From Cornus controversa (Eukaryota > Streptophyta > Magnoliopsida > Cornales > Cornaceae), in NCBI GenBank assembly GCA_026545225.1, contig CM048853.1, positions 18,230,755 through 18,294,754 on the forward strand: a stretch of 64,000 nt of DNA. Direction: 5' to 3'. Made by a program: the position numbers and the translations under genes. The notes beneath the pieces were generated by a model. The model searched no databases. It saw only the letters and a program-made list of their open reading frames with translations, and was not told where the DNA came from. Positions 36,701 through 46,967 of this stretch are shown piece by piece. Within the stretch, counting starts at the first letter, position 1; each line of letters starts with the position of its first letter.

Positions 36701-39269
36701 AAGAAAGGTTACAAGCCAAAACTAAGTTGCTGCTGAAGCCTCAAACTTTATGTGTAGTTCTCACTAGTCTTCCACAAGCACAGTCGTTGCCAACCTCCAA
36801 GTCTTACACCTGAATCTCGTTATCAACTACTGCCATACATAGTTGTTAAAGGCTCAAGGCGCATTAAGGCACCAAGGCTTCCTGGAGCCTGAGGCGAGGC
36901 ACGGGCCTGACTGAAGTGAGGCGCAAGTTGAATTTTTTTAAAAAAATATTACATTTTGTAGTGAGTGAGTGAAACAATGTAGAACAACTACAATTGAGAG
37001 CAAATAAAAAGCATATTTATGGCAATTAACAACAAATGACACAGAAAAATAGATTCCGAAGTGAGTGAAACAGGTGATGCAGGTGCGCCTCGCGCCTCAG
37101 GGCTTGAGGCGCGCACCTCTTTCAAAGCGCCTCGCCTGGGCATACCCTAGGCGCAAAGGCTACGCCGCGCCTCGCGCACCTTTGACAACCATGCTGCCAT
37201 AGTAATTATAAGCTCCAATCCACCGCAAGCTCTGTTATATATTTTGAATCAGCTTTGCTTCAAGTTGCTCTTCATGTCTTTAGTGATGATCGTGGAACAA
37301 TTCTGAACACACGATATTTAAGTGTTCTCACGAAATTTCAATTCAGAAATGTGTAAAAGGTTAAAAACCCTAAGGGCTAGTTTGGTACATAGGAATGAAA
37401 TGGAATGAGAATGGAATGAAACTGGGAATGAAATGAGAATGATAATATAATAGAATGACTATTCTCATTCCAATGTTTGGCTACAGATAAAGAATGATGT
37501 AGGAATGAAATGGTAGTACCTTTCAATATGCTATACTTTTTCATATAAAACAGAATCAGTTTTAAAAATGGGACATTTGGCCACCTTTAATTTAATTACC
37601 ATGTGGAAAAAAAAAATTACCCATTCAATTAAAACTTTCTAAATCAAGATATAATCCGTCTCTTTCTATTAGTCAAAATTAATGTAATCCAAAAAAAAAT
37701 CAATACTTTATTAAAAATTGAAAGTGATAAAACAAGAACCTTCATTTTTCTTTCACAACTTAAATATAGCAAGTTATATATATGGGAGTGTGATAGGTAT
37801 ATAACCTATTTATTATATATAGGGAGAGAAATAAACACTAATTACCTATTATATATATATTATATTCTAAAGTGAGTTGTAAAAGAGAAAAAAATTAATG
37901 AAGAGGGAGAGGATGATTTTAATAATGAGTGGGAATGGAATAATCATTCCATAACTCAAGAAGTGGAATGGTTTTGTTAGAATGAGCATTGCAAGGGAAT
38001 GACTTGGAATGACCATTCCATTTCTAATGTAGCACAACAAACGAGATAAAAGGGAATCAGAGGTGGAATGGCCATTCCATTCCACCTCCATTCATGTATA
38101 CCAAACTAGGCATAAAGGTCTCAACCCAAAGAAATGCAGAATACTCACCAAAGTCTTGCAAAGATATCTCTCATATGCTGTCGAATATAAAATCTCTAAG
38201 CCTCAGTATATAGTTTAAAAGTGCAAATCTAGGCTAAATACTCAAATTAAAAACTTTTCTGAACATACAAACTTGCGAATGGATCGCTCCTCTTTAAAAA
38301 GGATCAATCCTATTCCTAGCTAAGGGGGAATTGAAGAGGACGATAGTGAACATAGCAAGTGTCTTGCTTATCGGAGAATTAAATTCCCAAAAATGTCACG
38401 TGTTATTAGATGTTACAGATTTTACTGGATAAATTATTTACTTCTCTACATATCATTTCTCATCTATTTTCAAATTTGTCAACATGTCTTTCCATGTAGG
38501 ATATGATACCATCCCTGATTTAGAAAATTAGTATTATATCTTGGAATTCATATTGCAAAGAGGCTAGAACACAATTCAACTTTATCCTTCTCCTTTTTGG
38601 CCAATAAGTTAAGTCCGCTAAAACTTGAAATAAATGACAAAACACACAGAATTAATGAGAAAAAACACAAACAAACTTAGGCCAGAGGTATTAACATTAT
38701 AGTGTGGTGTGTTTAATTACCATGTAGAAGTGACGCCATTGCATTCAACGCTGAAACAAGAGCCCTTTCGCACCCCACTCTAAACTTTAAACAAAGTGAG
38801 CAAAGCAATTCGAGCCCTCCGTTTCTGATGGCTATTGCTGCATTCCCAGATCCATCACCCAAACACAAATCAGTTAACTTGTCGAGCATCGTCGTCATCA
38901 TCTCTAGGTCAAGATGATCCGTCGTCCAATCAGAATTGAGTTGTTTCAATCTATCCAAGCACTGGATCACTGGGTTGTCTTTGACTGGGCACGTAACAAT
39001 ACCTGTGTGAAGAAGAAGAAGGAAGATCTAGGAGTCTGAAATGAGATACTAGTAGTAGTAGTAGTTAACAGTCAAAAAATTTGGCATTGTTTAATTTATT
39101 GGAATTCTGTTGTAAAACGCTTAAGCAACGAACCAGAGAGATCGACGCCTTGGAGGGTTAGGGTTTGGATGGCGTCTTGAAGGGCTTCGGAGGGGTCCAT
39201 TTCCAGATCCTCTATGTTCTCTTTCACCATCTCATCGAACCCTTCCTGAGATATCGTACGGACCCCCAT
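27610..39269 (-). CDS. Armadillo-repeat protein, ARMC6-like (8 exons)
   Basis: I assembled this from splice sites and continuous reading phase. Exons in order are 39269-39134, 39002-38721, 36380-36097, 35887-35759, 35287-35165, 34393-34286, 33839-33661 and 27733-27610. They sum to 1365 nt, or 454 residues plus stop. The product matches the ARMC6 family: an N-terminal RTISQEGFDEMVKENIEDL segment, helical armadillo repeats in which each exon carries about one repeat (NGGIDAVLKCIDD, EKEGMDRLIKLSARFSDDP, SLRSPHNAARAIEAGAGDLA), and the end IEKLIRKAKENHESCKDAA. Family members are soluble, non-enzymatic scaffold-like proteins of poorly known function. The start is the ATG at 39269, because the frame further upstream has no ATG. 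Introns are GT-AG except the last, which is GC-AG and 5.9 kb long. The gene is probably functional because all phases fit. Confidence 0.9.
27831..28767. mobile_element. Mutator-like TIR element in ARM intron 7
   Basis: The left end GGAAAAATTACATTGACCTC is mirrored by GAGGTCAATGTAAATTTTC at the right end, with further paired ATAATTACACT blocks inside. The inverted repeats are ~60 bp or longer. No transposase. A single related end (AAGGTCATTGTATTTTACCC) occurs near 30852-30871. Confidence 0.6.
28768..31227. other. ARM intron 7 sequence without a gene
   Basis: Holds an end fragment of the CTAAGAAGCA element (about 29170-29278), CA-rich and GA-rich tracts (GA at about 30530-30620) and AT-rich filler. 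Short open frames here show no recognised motif. Confidence 0.4.
29170..29278. mobile_element. End fragment of the CTAAGAAGCA repeat family
   Basis: CGTATCCGTATCTGTGCTTC followed by TTAG matches the right end of the element at 32891-33524. Confidence 0.5.
31228..32890 (+). pseudogene. Decayed LINE (non-LTR retrotransposon) reverse transcriptase
   Basis: In shifting frames the translation shows the L1-type plant LINE order: GKAPNPDGF (31277-31303), ILLLQER, a DIRKAYDTIEW-like block (about 31700), SSRGLR-GDPLS near 31860, FADDN at 32006-32020 (the catalytic F/YADD box, normally FADDL), then the C-terminal KEGGMIEDLAL and GNCSRWWKQLLK blocks. Frameshifts and stops make it inactive. It lies in intron 7 of the ARM gene, antisense to it. 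The endonuclease and gag-like ORF1 are missing, so it is 5'-truncated as LINE copies often are. Confidence 0.85.
32891..33524. mobile_element. Non-autonomous element with CTAAGAAGCA inverted ends
   Basis: Ends CTAAGAAGCATGGATACGGA and TGTCTGTGCTTCTTAG are inverted copies. The interior repeats GGACACGG and GTGTCGGCCAAGTGTC phrases. It abuts the LINE tail. The superfamily is not assigned because no target duplication is clear. Confidence 0.55.
33661..33839 (-). CDS. ARMC6-like exon 7
   Basis: 179 nt encoding VMSIICTLSLRSPHNAA to MIRNLVVRNPENR. It ends in phase 2 at AACAG|GCAAGA, a GC donor. Confidence 0.9.
34286..34393 (-). CDS. ARMC6-like exon 6
   Basis: 108 nt, phase 0. Encodes LAGSDANKNTIVEKEG to DPSVLQE. 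The acceptor at TGATTAG was chosen over a CAG seven bases further in because only it keeps the frame and the family's LAGS sequence. Confidence 0.9.
35165..35287 (-). CDS. ARMC6-like exon 5
   Basis: 123 nt, phase 0. Encodes DEICRSVAENGGIDAVLKCI to ACCSLLSK. The donor AAG|GTTCAA is a weak match to consensus. Confidence 0.88.
35759..35887 (-). CDS. ARMC6-like exon 4
   Basis: 129 nt, phase 0 at both ends. Encodes VYGYARRFAKIGIAQALVET to SIALKAVAVN. Donor AAT|GTAAGT. Confidence 0.9.
36097..36380 (-). CDS. ARMC6-like exon 3
   Basis: Acceptor TTTGCAG. 284 nt encoding VQSTNTFQKSGG to DDNRVVASQ. Donor CAA|GTAAGA, phase 0. A Gly/Asp split codon joins it to exon 2. Confidence 0.9.
36838..37193. mobile_element. 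hAT-type MITE in ARM intron 2
   Basis: Ends CATAGTTGTTAAAGG and CCTTTGACAACCATG form a terminal inverted repeat. It is flanked by an exact 8-bp target-site duplication CTGCCATA (36830-36837 and 37194-37201), the hAT length. The interior has GC-rich AGGCGC/GCGCCT arms around an AT-rich centre. 356 bp. Confidence 0.88.
37374..38112. mobile_element. Harbinger/Tourist-type element in ARM intron 2
   Basis: Ends GGGCTAGTTTGGTA and TACCAAACTAGGCA, flanked by TAA on both sides (37371-37373 and 38113-38115), the PIF/Harbinger target. The 739-bp element has GGAATGG/CCATTCC-rich sub-terminal inverted repeats and no transposase. Confidence 0.8.
38721..39002 (-). CDS. ARMC6-like exon 2
   Basis: Acceptor CACACAG. 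282 nt encoding GIVTCPVKDNPVIQCLDRLK and on to NAMASLLH. The donor is G|GTAATT, phase 1. Confidence 0.9.
39134..39269 (-). CDS. ARMC6-like exon 1
   Basis: Starts MGVRTISQEGFDE and ends in phase 1 at CTCTCTG|GTTCGT. Confidence 0.88.
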
Positions 39270-39297
39270 TGTCTGCACTTACAGCAACCACGTTCAC

Positions 39298-39324
39298 AGA
39301 GAGAGAGAGAGAGAGAGAGAGAGA
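39298..39324. repeat. GA microsatellite in the ARM gene leader
   Basis: About 13 GA units, read as CT on the coding strand, about 30 bp upstream of the start codon. CT-rich leaders are common in plant 5' UTRs. Confidence 0.85.
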
Positions 39325-39693
39325 CGCCGAGAGATTGTACTGTTCTGTTAGACTAGAAGAAATTGGAGAAATGATTCAAAGAAAGTGAATATTTTTAGCA
39401 TCAACTGATAAAGAGGCATATGATCAAACTTTTTTACAAAATTTAAATTTTTTTTTGGTGAAAAGACAAAAACCCAACTTTTACTTTATTACAACTTGAC
39501 CTGAACTATTTTTGTCCATAAAAAGGCACCTACGCCGGCTTCGTGTGGCTTGCGTGAAAGAAAAATATAATGCGTCACGTGTAGATTTACTGACACCATC
39601 TTAGTTGTGTGTGCAAAACACACATCGTAGGCTTCATCGTGCGTGTTGTGCACACACGATTAAGATTCACCAAGTGCATTATAAATCTTCTTT
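39325..39693. other. Region upstream of the ARM gene
   Basis: Holds the presumed promoter of the - strand ARM gene. A foldback of TTGTGTGTGCAAAACACAC and TGTTGTGCACACACGA lies at about 39605-39660. No TATA box can be chosen with confidence. Confidence 0.35.
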
Positions 39694-40498
39694 TGTAATA
39701 CTCCGTTTCAATACATGGTATGATATTGTCCGCTTTGGGCCATAGCCCGCACGGTTTTGCTCTTGGATTTACCCCAAAAGGTTTCATACCATTTGAAGAG
39801 AACATACCACATATAAGCACATCCCCTTTTTCACACCCAGGCGATGTGGGATTGAGTACCCTGTACCCTGTCAGTGTGGTAGCTCAGCCCAGTGTCTGTC
39901 TTCGCATCCGCCCACTCACACCCGTCCACAAGGGTTACTACAATCCACCCCCCTACGAGGCCCGACGTCCTCGTCGGCACACTTCTTCCGGCTGGGTTCA
40001 GGCTCTGATACCAACTGTAATACTCCGTTCCAACACATGGTATGATATTGTCCGCTTTGGGCCATAACCCGCACGGTTTTGCTCTTGGGTTTACCCCAAA
40101 AGGCCTCATACCATTTGAAGAGAACATACCACATATAAGCACATCCCCTTTTCCACACCCAAGCGATGTGGGATTGAGTACCCTGTACCCTGTCAGTGTG
40201 GTAGCTCAGCCCAGTGTCTGTCTTCGCACCCACCCACTCACACCAATATTGTAGTAACCCTTGTGGACGGGTGTGAGTGGGCGGGTGCGAAGACAGACAC
40301 TGGACTGAGCTACCACACTAATAGGGTACAGGGTACTCAATCCCACATTGCCTAGGTGTGAAAAAGGGGATGTGCTTATATGTGGTATGTTCTCTTCAAA
40401 TGGTATGAGGCCTTTTAGGGTAAACCCAAGAGCAAAACCGTGCGGGCTATGACCCAAAGCGGACAATATCATACCATGTGTTGGAACGGAGTATTACA
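39694..40498 (-). mobile_element. TRIM miniature LTR retrotransposon with an extra inverted LTR
   Basis: Three ~249-bp LTR copies: 39694-39942 and 40016-40244 in the same orientation, then 40250-40498 inverted. The two direct copies flank a 73-bp internal segment. On the - strand that segment has a primer binding site TGGTATCAGAGC (40013-40002) and a purine tract (39956-39943), which fixes the element's direction. The middle LTR lacks its last ~20 bp and meets the inverted one across five bases. A perfect 5-bp duplication TCTTT (39689-39693 and 40499-40503) bounds the whole complex. Open frames inside the LTRs repeat three times and are not genes. Confidence 0.9.
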
Positions 40499-41280
40499 TC
40501 TTTGGACTACGCTGAGTCCTCTTTTAAGAGCATGCAACATGAACCCCTACTTGAATCGTCCATTTATAAATCGTTAGTTGTAGATGTACAAGTACTAAAT
40601 TACTCCAACCTATTAATTTAAAAGGAAAAGATAAAAAAAAATAGAATTGTTAAATATCATATATGCCCTCTAACCCTAACATTATAATTTTTCGGGGGGT
40701 AAAGTTCAAAAAACATCCCTATGGTATAAAATTTGTGCATTTAACACATTTAGTTCAAATTGTGTATATAAATCCAATAGATTTCAAATTTTGTGCAGCC
40801 TACTACACCCTTCTGTTAACTAGTTGTTTGGTTTTGCCTGTTAAATCTGTCACGTGCTGAACATATGAGCCCTTTAAAATGAAAATGTCAAAAATGCCCT
40901 TTCTTATACTAGAAATGCCCCTCTATCTCATACACAATACATATCTATATTACGTTTAAGCATTGTGTTTAAATCTCCCTAAAAAAAAATCACAATCTAA
41001 CGATAAAAAATGTTTAAAACCCCAATCTTATGATTCACAATATCTATGTCTATCTATAATCTAAAATAACTCTCTCTATCGTCGATCTAACAGTCACGAT
41101 TCACCCATTATATTCACACATAAATTCACATACACATTTACCTACCCTCACACCGCTAAATGATACAGTCTAACAATTCTTTTTATATTGTTGTAGGCAT
41201 GAGCAATACACTAGTGTGTGTCTGTGTGTTTGTGTGTGTGTATATATATATATATATATAAGTGTTTCTCTCATGCCTTT
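40499..41280. other. AT-rich intergenic sequence
   Basis: No gene is recognised. A GT then TA microsatellite lies at about 41216-41262. The end is CT-rich and is the target of the next LTR. Confidence 0.4.
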
Positions 41281-43637
41281 TGTAGAGACCGTGCCCAATT
41301 TTGGCTGATTTTTCAATTTTGCATCATTTATTACTTTTAATGCTTTTAAATGATGTTTAATATGTTTTGAATACGGGAAATATGTTTGGAGAGTGGTATT
41401 ATAATTTTGGGGAGTTTTGAGAACTTTTGAAAAAGTTTGACTTTTTGGTCAACGGGAGCCTTGGGATGAGGTTAAGTGAGTTCGAAAATTTCAGAAAAAT
41501 TTTAAAAAAATTTATTTTTAGCTATGGACCAAATGAAATGTTTAGAGTGTTAAGAAAGTGATTTCAAGACCAACGGAGTTTTCAAAATCGAAAACGGAGG
41601 TCGAGAAAGTACGTTAAATGGCTCTGGGGTAAATCGGTCATTTCGGGCCCTTAAGGTTGAGATAAATATCAAGGGGTCTGAGATATTCATATTTACAGAT
41701 CTTCTTCTCTCTCTAAACTCGTCTATTTCATCCCTCTCCCTTCTCTCTAGATTTTGGACTAGTAAGGGTGTGATTTGTAAGTTCCCGAAAAAGGGAAGTG
41801 CGTAGGGGACACCAAGGGCTTCGGTTTGAAACAAACAAAGTCTCCAATTTGTGAAGTTTAAAGGGCTGGAATTTTTGAAAGTTGGATTCCAAACTTAAGA
41901 TTCGAGGTAGGGGTGTGAAGTCTTTCTTTACTTTGATTCTATAGGTCCTTTACATTGTGACATGAAAGATAGTTTGGAATTTCTTGAGTTTAGGGTCTTG
42001 TGTGTGTGTGTGTGTGTGTATATATAAGTGTGATTTATGCATATTTACATGTCTAACATGTTAGTTAGGGCTTATATACATTGCATGCATGATCTATGAC
42101 TATAAATGCATTTTTGTTAAAGTTGTGCTCATTTAATGAAAACATGAAAATCTGAGTTTTATATAGAATTATGCATGAAAGATATGATTTTCTTGAAAAA
42201 ATGCATAAGCATGATAATTTTCATGTGATGAGTGAATTGGCATTGTGACAAGCTTAATTTAAGGAAGAAAATGGATTGATTTGATAAAATGCATTTCATT
42301 GTGTGGGATATGTGCATTTATGTGATGACATGCACTATGTGATGAGTTTTGGGGAAGGAGTGTAAGAATTAAGATAAGGGCATGGATCCCTAGGGTGAAA
42401 GACCCAAAACTTGGCCAAGCGGGTGTCGCACCCATCGGGTTAGTAACCCGAAAAGCGTAAGCAGAGTTTGGGTTCCAAAGAGACCCTTACTATTGGTTTG
42501 ATAATGGCACCTCCTTTGAATTAATTTTCGCACTTATGTGGCGTAAATTGTACACATGAATTGTGACTTGTTCAAATTGTTATATGTATGTATCCATTGA
42601 ATGTGAAACATCACGTATGATTTATAAAACGTAATTTTTTACGGGTAAAAAGCATGAATAATTATCATGTAGATTGTAATAATTTCATATGCATTCATGC
42701 GTGGATCCCGTGTTAGAGTAGAGATGGGTGGATCATTCCTACTGAGCCACCGTAGTGCTCACCCCCTATTTTCAAACTCTTTTCAGATAAGGCACCAATG
42801 GAGGATGAGGCATGATTGGTTGATGGACTTGAAGTCTTGTGGTTATTGAGATGTAGATTGATGTCCATGTTGGCTTGTGGTATGTGGACCAGATTAAAAG
42901 TATTGTAAGTACCTTTGAATTATGTTAGCATACTTTAGTTTCAAATGTAATGACACTTATGGATTATGTATAATCCTTCGGACTTGAATGGAAGAATGTT
43001 AGTTTTTATTCCAGTATGTGTGAGATTGTAGATATGGATGCTTAGAGATGTGAGTTCACGTTTAGATTATGTTCATGATGATTTATTTCATTCCTTTATA
43101 TGTTTGTATCTATGGAGAATGCATAAGATTATTAGGTTAAGATTAGACTAAGTGTATGGACCTTGCATCAATTGATAGGTAGATGAGTAAAACTATCGAG
43201 AGGGACTTCGATGCATCAAAGTCCACATTTTGATGCATCTCACGATCGATACATCAAAATCCATGGATCGATGCATCAAAAAACCTGTAGGATCTTAGAA
43301 AACCAAAAGTTTCGAGAGTGGTTTTTGGACGATACTTGATCGATGCATCAAAACGAGCTTTTCGATCCATCGAAATACATGCTAGGCTGAGACTTTGAAA
43401 AATCTTAGGATGGGTACAAGGTGTTATGTGCTGACCCCAATGGGACTTGTTGAGTCTGAATTGCACGGTTGTATGTACGTGCACATGATTTAAGCTTCCA
43501 CAATGCCTTCAGTTTTTAGAGAATGGGAATCAGGGCCTAACAACATGATATCAGAGCGTGGTACCATTGTGGTTGGAGTGTGAATGATTAGTCCTAGTCA
43601 CCTTCGATTTTTGGAGAACAAAAATTGGGGCGCGACA
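41281..43637 (+). mobile_element. Tekay-like LTR element reduced to LTR + PBS + LTR tip
   Basis: The LTR starts TGTAGAGACCGTGCCC at 41281, with its first 3' end at 43542 (GGGCCTAACA). A primer binding site TGATATCAGAGC follows (43546-43557), then about 43 bp of internal sequence. A second copy of the LTR tip begins CCTTCGATTTTTGGAG at 43601 and ends at 43637. Flanks CCTTT and TCTTT are a 5-bp duplication with one mismatch. No coding sequence. A GT microsatellite is at about 42001-42020. Confidence 0.8.
43190..43375. repeat. TCGATGCATC(G/A)A palindrome cluster in the LTR
   Basis: About seven GATGCATC-centred motifs lie 170-350 bp before the LTR 3' end at 43542. Confidence 0.75.
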
Positions 43638-43747
43638 TCTTTCACCAGCTCTCTCTATGTAACTTCACTCTCTCTCTCTTGTAGCTGCAAGGAAAGTTCT
43701 ATCTCTTGATCTCTCCTATCGGCATCTCCCTCATCTTTTTCACCTTC
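43638..43747. other. CT-rich target segment between two LTR insertions
   Basis: Pyrimidine-rich sequence that continues at 46035-46121 once the LTR at 43748-46034 is removed. Confidence 0.6.
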
Positions 43748-46034
43748 TGTCACAACCCAATTTCTGATACCTAGATTGATACAGGAAATGAAAATGATCG
43801 ATTCTAACCTCATCATACGTCATCACGGAACATCAATGTCATCACATATTAACCTTAATAACAATCCAAAACCATAATGTCATGTTCGTATGTCTACTAC
43901 TGGCCCCTCACAGAGCACCAACCCAAACTAGTAGTGTAACTCAACTCAAGCAGCACTTCAAGTGGTGCGATTAATCAAATGTGAAACTTTAATTAATTGA
44001 AGCTCGACGATTAATCACACTTCGTGCAAAACTTTCATCGAAACACATAGGTTTTGGAGCCCAAAAATGTGATTTAGATTGCGATTAATCGAAATGAAGG
44101 GTTCGATTAATCAAAGTCCTGATTTCGATTAATTGTAGGCCTATCCGTATAGGTCCTTATTTTTCTAACCTAAAAATCGTAACACCAAAACAATTGTGTC
44201 CAAACTCCCCGCAACCTAACATACATCTCAGAAAACTTTTATACTATCACAATATACATAAATATCAACCAAAACCATAAATACACAAGTCAATTGAAAA
44301 CATACTCTATTTAAACATAACCTTTATGTCCAAGTCCTAAATGTAATATACTAAAACAAAAGTCTCTATGTACATTTCTAAAGCACTATGTCCACATCTC
44401 GGACGTGCATGAAAAAAAATAACTAATAAAAGAGAACTTTAATCTCTATGCCCAACTCATGGTTGTTCACCATTAACAACCTCCTTGCCATCTCCTAAAA
44501 TTATTAATGTAGAGGGATGAGCAAGTTCAACGGTTCAAAGTAATATGTTGTGCAATCCACCCAAGTTCATATTTCATATCAATGCATAACACAATTTAAC
44601 ATGTATAACATAACTATATGTCATGCTTCCTAGAATTCTAGTCAATGCCAAAACTTTCATTTCACATGGCACATACATCAATATACTTGACAACCACAAT
44701 GTTCAACAAAGCGTGCTCCAATGCACAAATTCATCATATCTATCACATATAACACAAATGAAATTGAATATAAAATCCACTCAAATCACATAACTCACAT
44801 TATTACACTGAAGACTCATATCACCCTCGGAATTGGAATTGGACTCACACTCACACACCCAATCCGGATACGTATCGAAGCCCCATACCCCTTGTTCATA
44901 GTTATTCTCCGGCTACTAACCCACTGATAACCAACCCTCTTGCACAAGTTTAAGGACTTTTAACCCTAGAGGATATGTTCCCCGTCTACTTTGTACATGA
45001 GCTAGTTCTGAAATAACACCCCACACACACAAAACATGTTACGTTTTACACAAACATACACAAGTCTCGATGCATTTACACCCATTTCATGTTCTATATT
45101 CATTTCTAGCATGTCACACAAGAAATCATACCGACACATGCATATATCCAACCTTCTTTCACAAAACCACATTGAAACTAGGGTTTCAACCCATAACACA
45201 AAAATATTATATATGCAATACATTACCCATAAAGCATACTCTAGCAATTTATGCATCTTAAACCATATTCTAATCATTTCAATTCAAGAAAACATAAACA
45301 CATCAATATAAACATGAATTTCATCTTAAGAGCACATAAATTCGTATATAACATGAAAACATAAATTTTATGTTTATAATTTGAAATTAAACTTATATTG
45401 AAAGACAGAACGCACGCCCTTACCTAGAGAGATAAAATCTCAAGCTATACTCCAAATCCTCCAACTAAAAAATTATCCAAACCTAGCCTTGTTCGGTTCC
45501 AAGCGATACCCTCGCAACGTAGAACAAGTTTTCCTTCTTCGGCACCTTCCGAATCATGCTTTAAGACCTCCAAAACTTAGAGAAAAGTTAAAGAGCTTAT
45601 AAGGGAAGAGAAAAGAGAGATTTGGAGATTTTAAGAGAGAGAAAGTGGCTATAAATATCTGTGCTCTAGATATTTATAAACCCTAGGGCGTAAAATGACC
45701 AAAACACCCCTAGTTCAATTAATGTACCTTCCCGACCTTCGTTCTTAAATTCAAAAGCGACTATGGCCTCAAAATCAACTCTATGTCTATTCTAATATTC
45801 TAATTAGTCTATAACCAAATAAAAAAATTTTAAAAAAAATATACAAATTCCCAGACCTACTTGACCTCTGTCCCTGGTCCTAACGACCCAAAATTTTAAA
45901 ATAAGCCGAATGGCTCACAAAACTCTCTAGACCTCTAACCAAGTCCCCACATATATAAATTACATTTAAATCATATGCAATTTCATTTATAATCTTATTT
46001 TAAAAAATAAATAAATAAAATTTGGATATCTACA
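43748..46034 (-). mobile_element. Solo LTR, Tekay-like
   Basis: Perfect 5-bp target-site duplication CCTTC (43743-43747 and 46035-46039). The - strand reads TGTAGATATCC at the start (46034) and GGGTTGTGACA at the end. It is homologous to the LTR at 2467-4858 over much of its length (ATGGTTGTTCACCATTAACA and CCCTAGGGCGTAAAATGACC blocks). No PBS is present inside, so it is a true solo LTR. Confidence 0.88.
43968..44136. repeat. TCGATTAATCGA-type palindrome cluster in the solo LTR
   Basis: Five or more (A/C)GATTAATC motifs lie 220-390 bp from the LTR 3' end at 43748. Confidence 0.75.
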
Positions 46035-46121
46035 CCTTCGTCTCCCCATCTCTCTCTCTTCAAGGTATTATCTCTCCCTCTTTTCTAAATTTCTCTCTAC
46101 AAATCCCTCTCTCTTTACAAC

Positions 46122-46771
46122 TGTAAAGACCGAGTCTTTTTGGATAGGTTTTTTTTTCTTTCCATTTTTTCAATTTGAGGCATGAAATGATTTTCCAAGA
46201 TTTTTAATGATGAAATAGAAGTGTGGAGGCTAGTTTTGAGGTTTGGGAAGGTTTTGGAACCGATTCGTTCAATTTGAGATTTTTGGGTTGATGGGGCTTG
46301 AGACATGGGTTGGGTGGACTTGAGAAACCTGATATTTTTTAGAAAAATTTTATTTTGATTATGGACCATTTGAAATATTAAATGAAGAAATGAATTGATT
46401 TTGGGACTATATGAGTTTTCAGAATCGAAAATGGAGATCGGGAATGTACATTAAGTGACAAAGGATATTTTAGTCATTTTGCTGGCTAGGGATTATAAAT
46501 ACCAAAACATAACATTTTAGACACTCATTTCTCTCTCTAAAGGAGTCAATTCTCTCTATATATCTCTTAGTTTCTTTAGGTTTTAAATGACTTAAGGTGA
46601 GAATTGTAAGGTGCAAAAGAAGAGAAGATTGTTGTGCACGTTGAGGGCTTCAATTTGATTGGAAGAAAGTTAATTCTGGGCGAGTTTGGCTTGAGAAGAT
46701 TTAGGCGTTTTGTTTGAAAACTATTTCAAACTAAGGTAGGGATGTCTAACTCATGAATTTTTATATTTTGT
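46122..46771 (+). mobile_element. 5' part of an LTR (outermost level of the nest)
   Basis: Starts TGTAAAGACCGAG at 46122 and is cut at 46771, where a related LTR inserts. Its homologue at 60368 onward continues the sequence past the inner element. The remainder of this copy is not identified downstream. Confidence 0.65.
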
Positions 46772-46967
46772 TGTAAAGACCGTGACCATTTTTGGTCGAT
46801 TTTCTTTTTATTTTCATTTATTGTTCATATAAGTCGTTTAAATGATTATATGCATGTTTTAAATGTGAAACACATGTTTGGGGAATTGTATAAGGGTACA
46901 TAGAAGTTTTGGAAGCATTTGGTGCAATTTGAGATTTTCGAGTCGGTGGGGCCTGGGACGTGGGTCG
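46772..46967 (+). mobile_element. Left part of the LTR that hosts the Gypsy element
   Basis: Starts TGTAAAGACCGTGACC. It is broken at 46967 by the Gypsy element. The right part resumes at 60368 (GGTTGGGTGGGTCC). The related LTR at 46122 has this region uninterrupted (GGGTTGGGTGGACTTGAG), which shows the empty site. Confidence 0.8.

Noticed and set aside
39270-39278. Upstream start (MQT) for the ARM gene
   Set aside because: The codon at 39278 is GTG. The first ATG in frame is at 39269 and fits the family N-terminus.
39720-40472. Repeated open frames beginning MILSALGH in the TRIM
   Set aside because: They recur three times because they are in LTR copies, in both orientations. No domain is present and TRIMs are non-coding.
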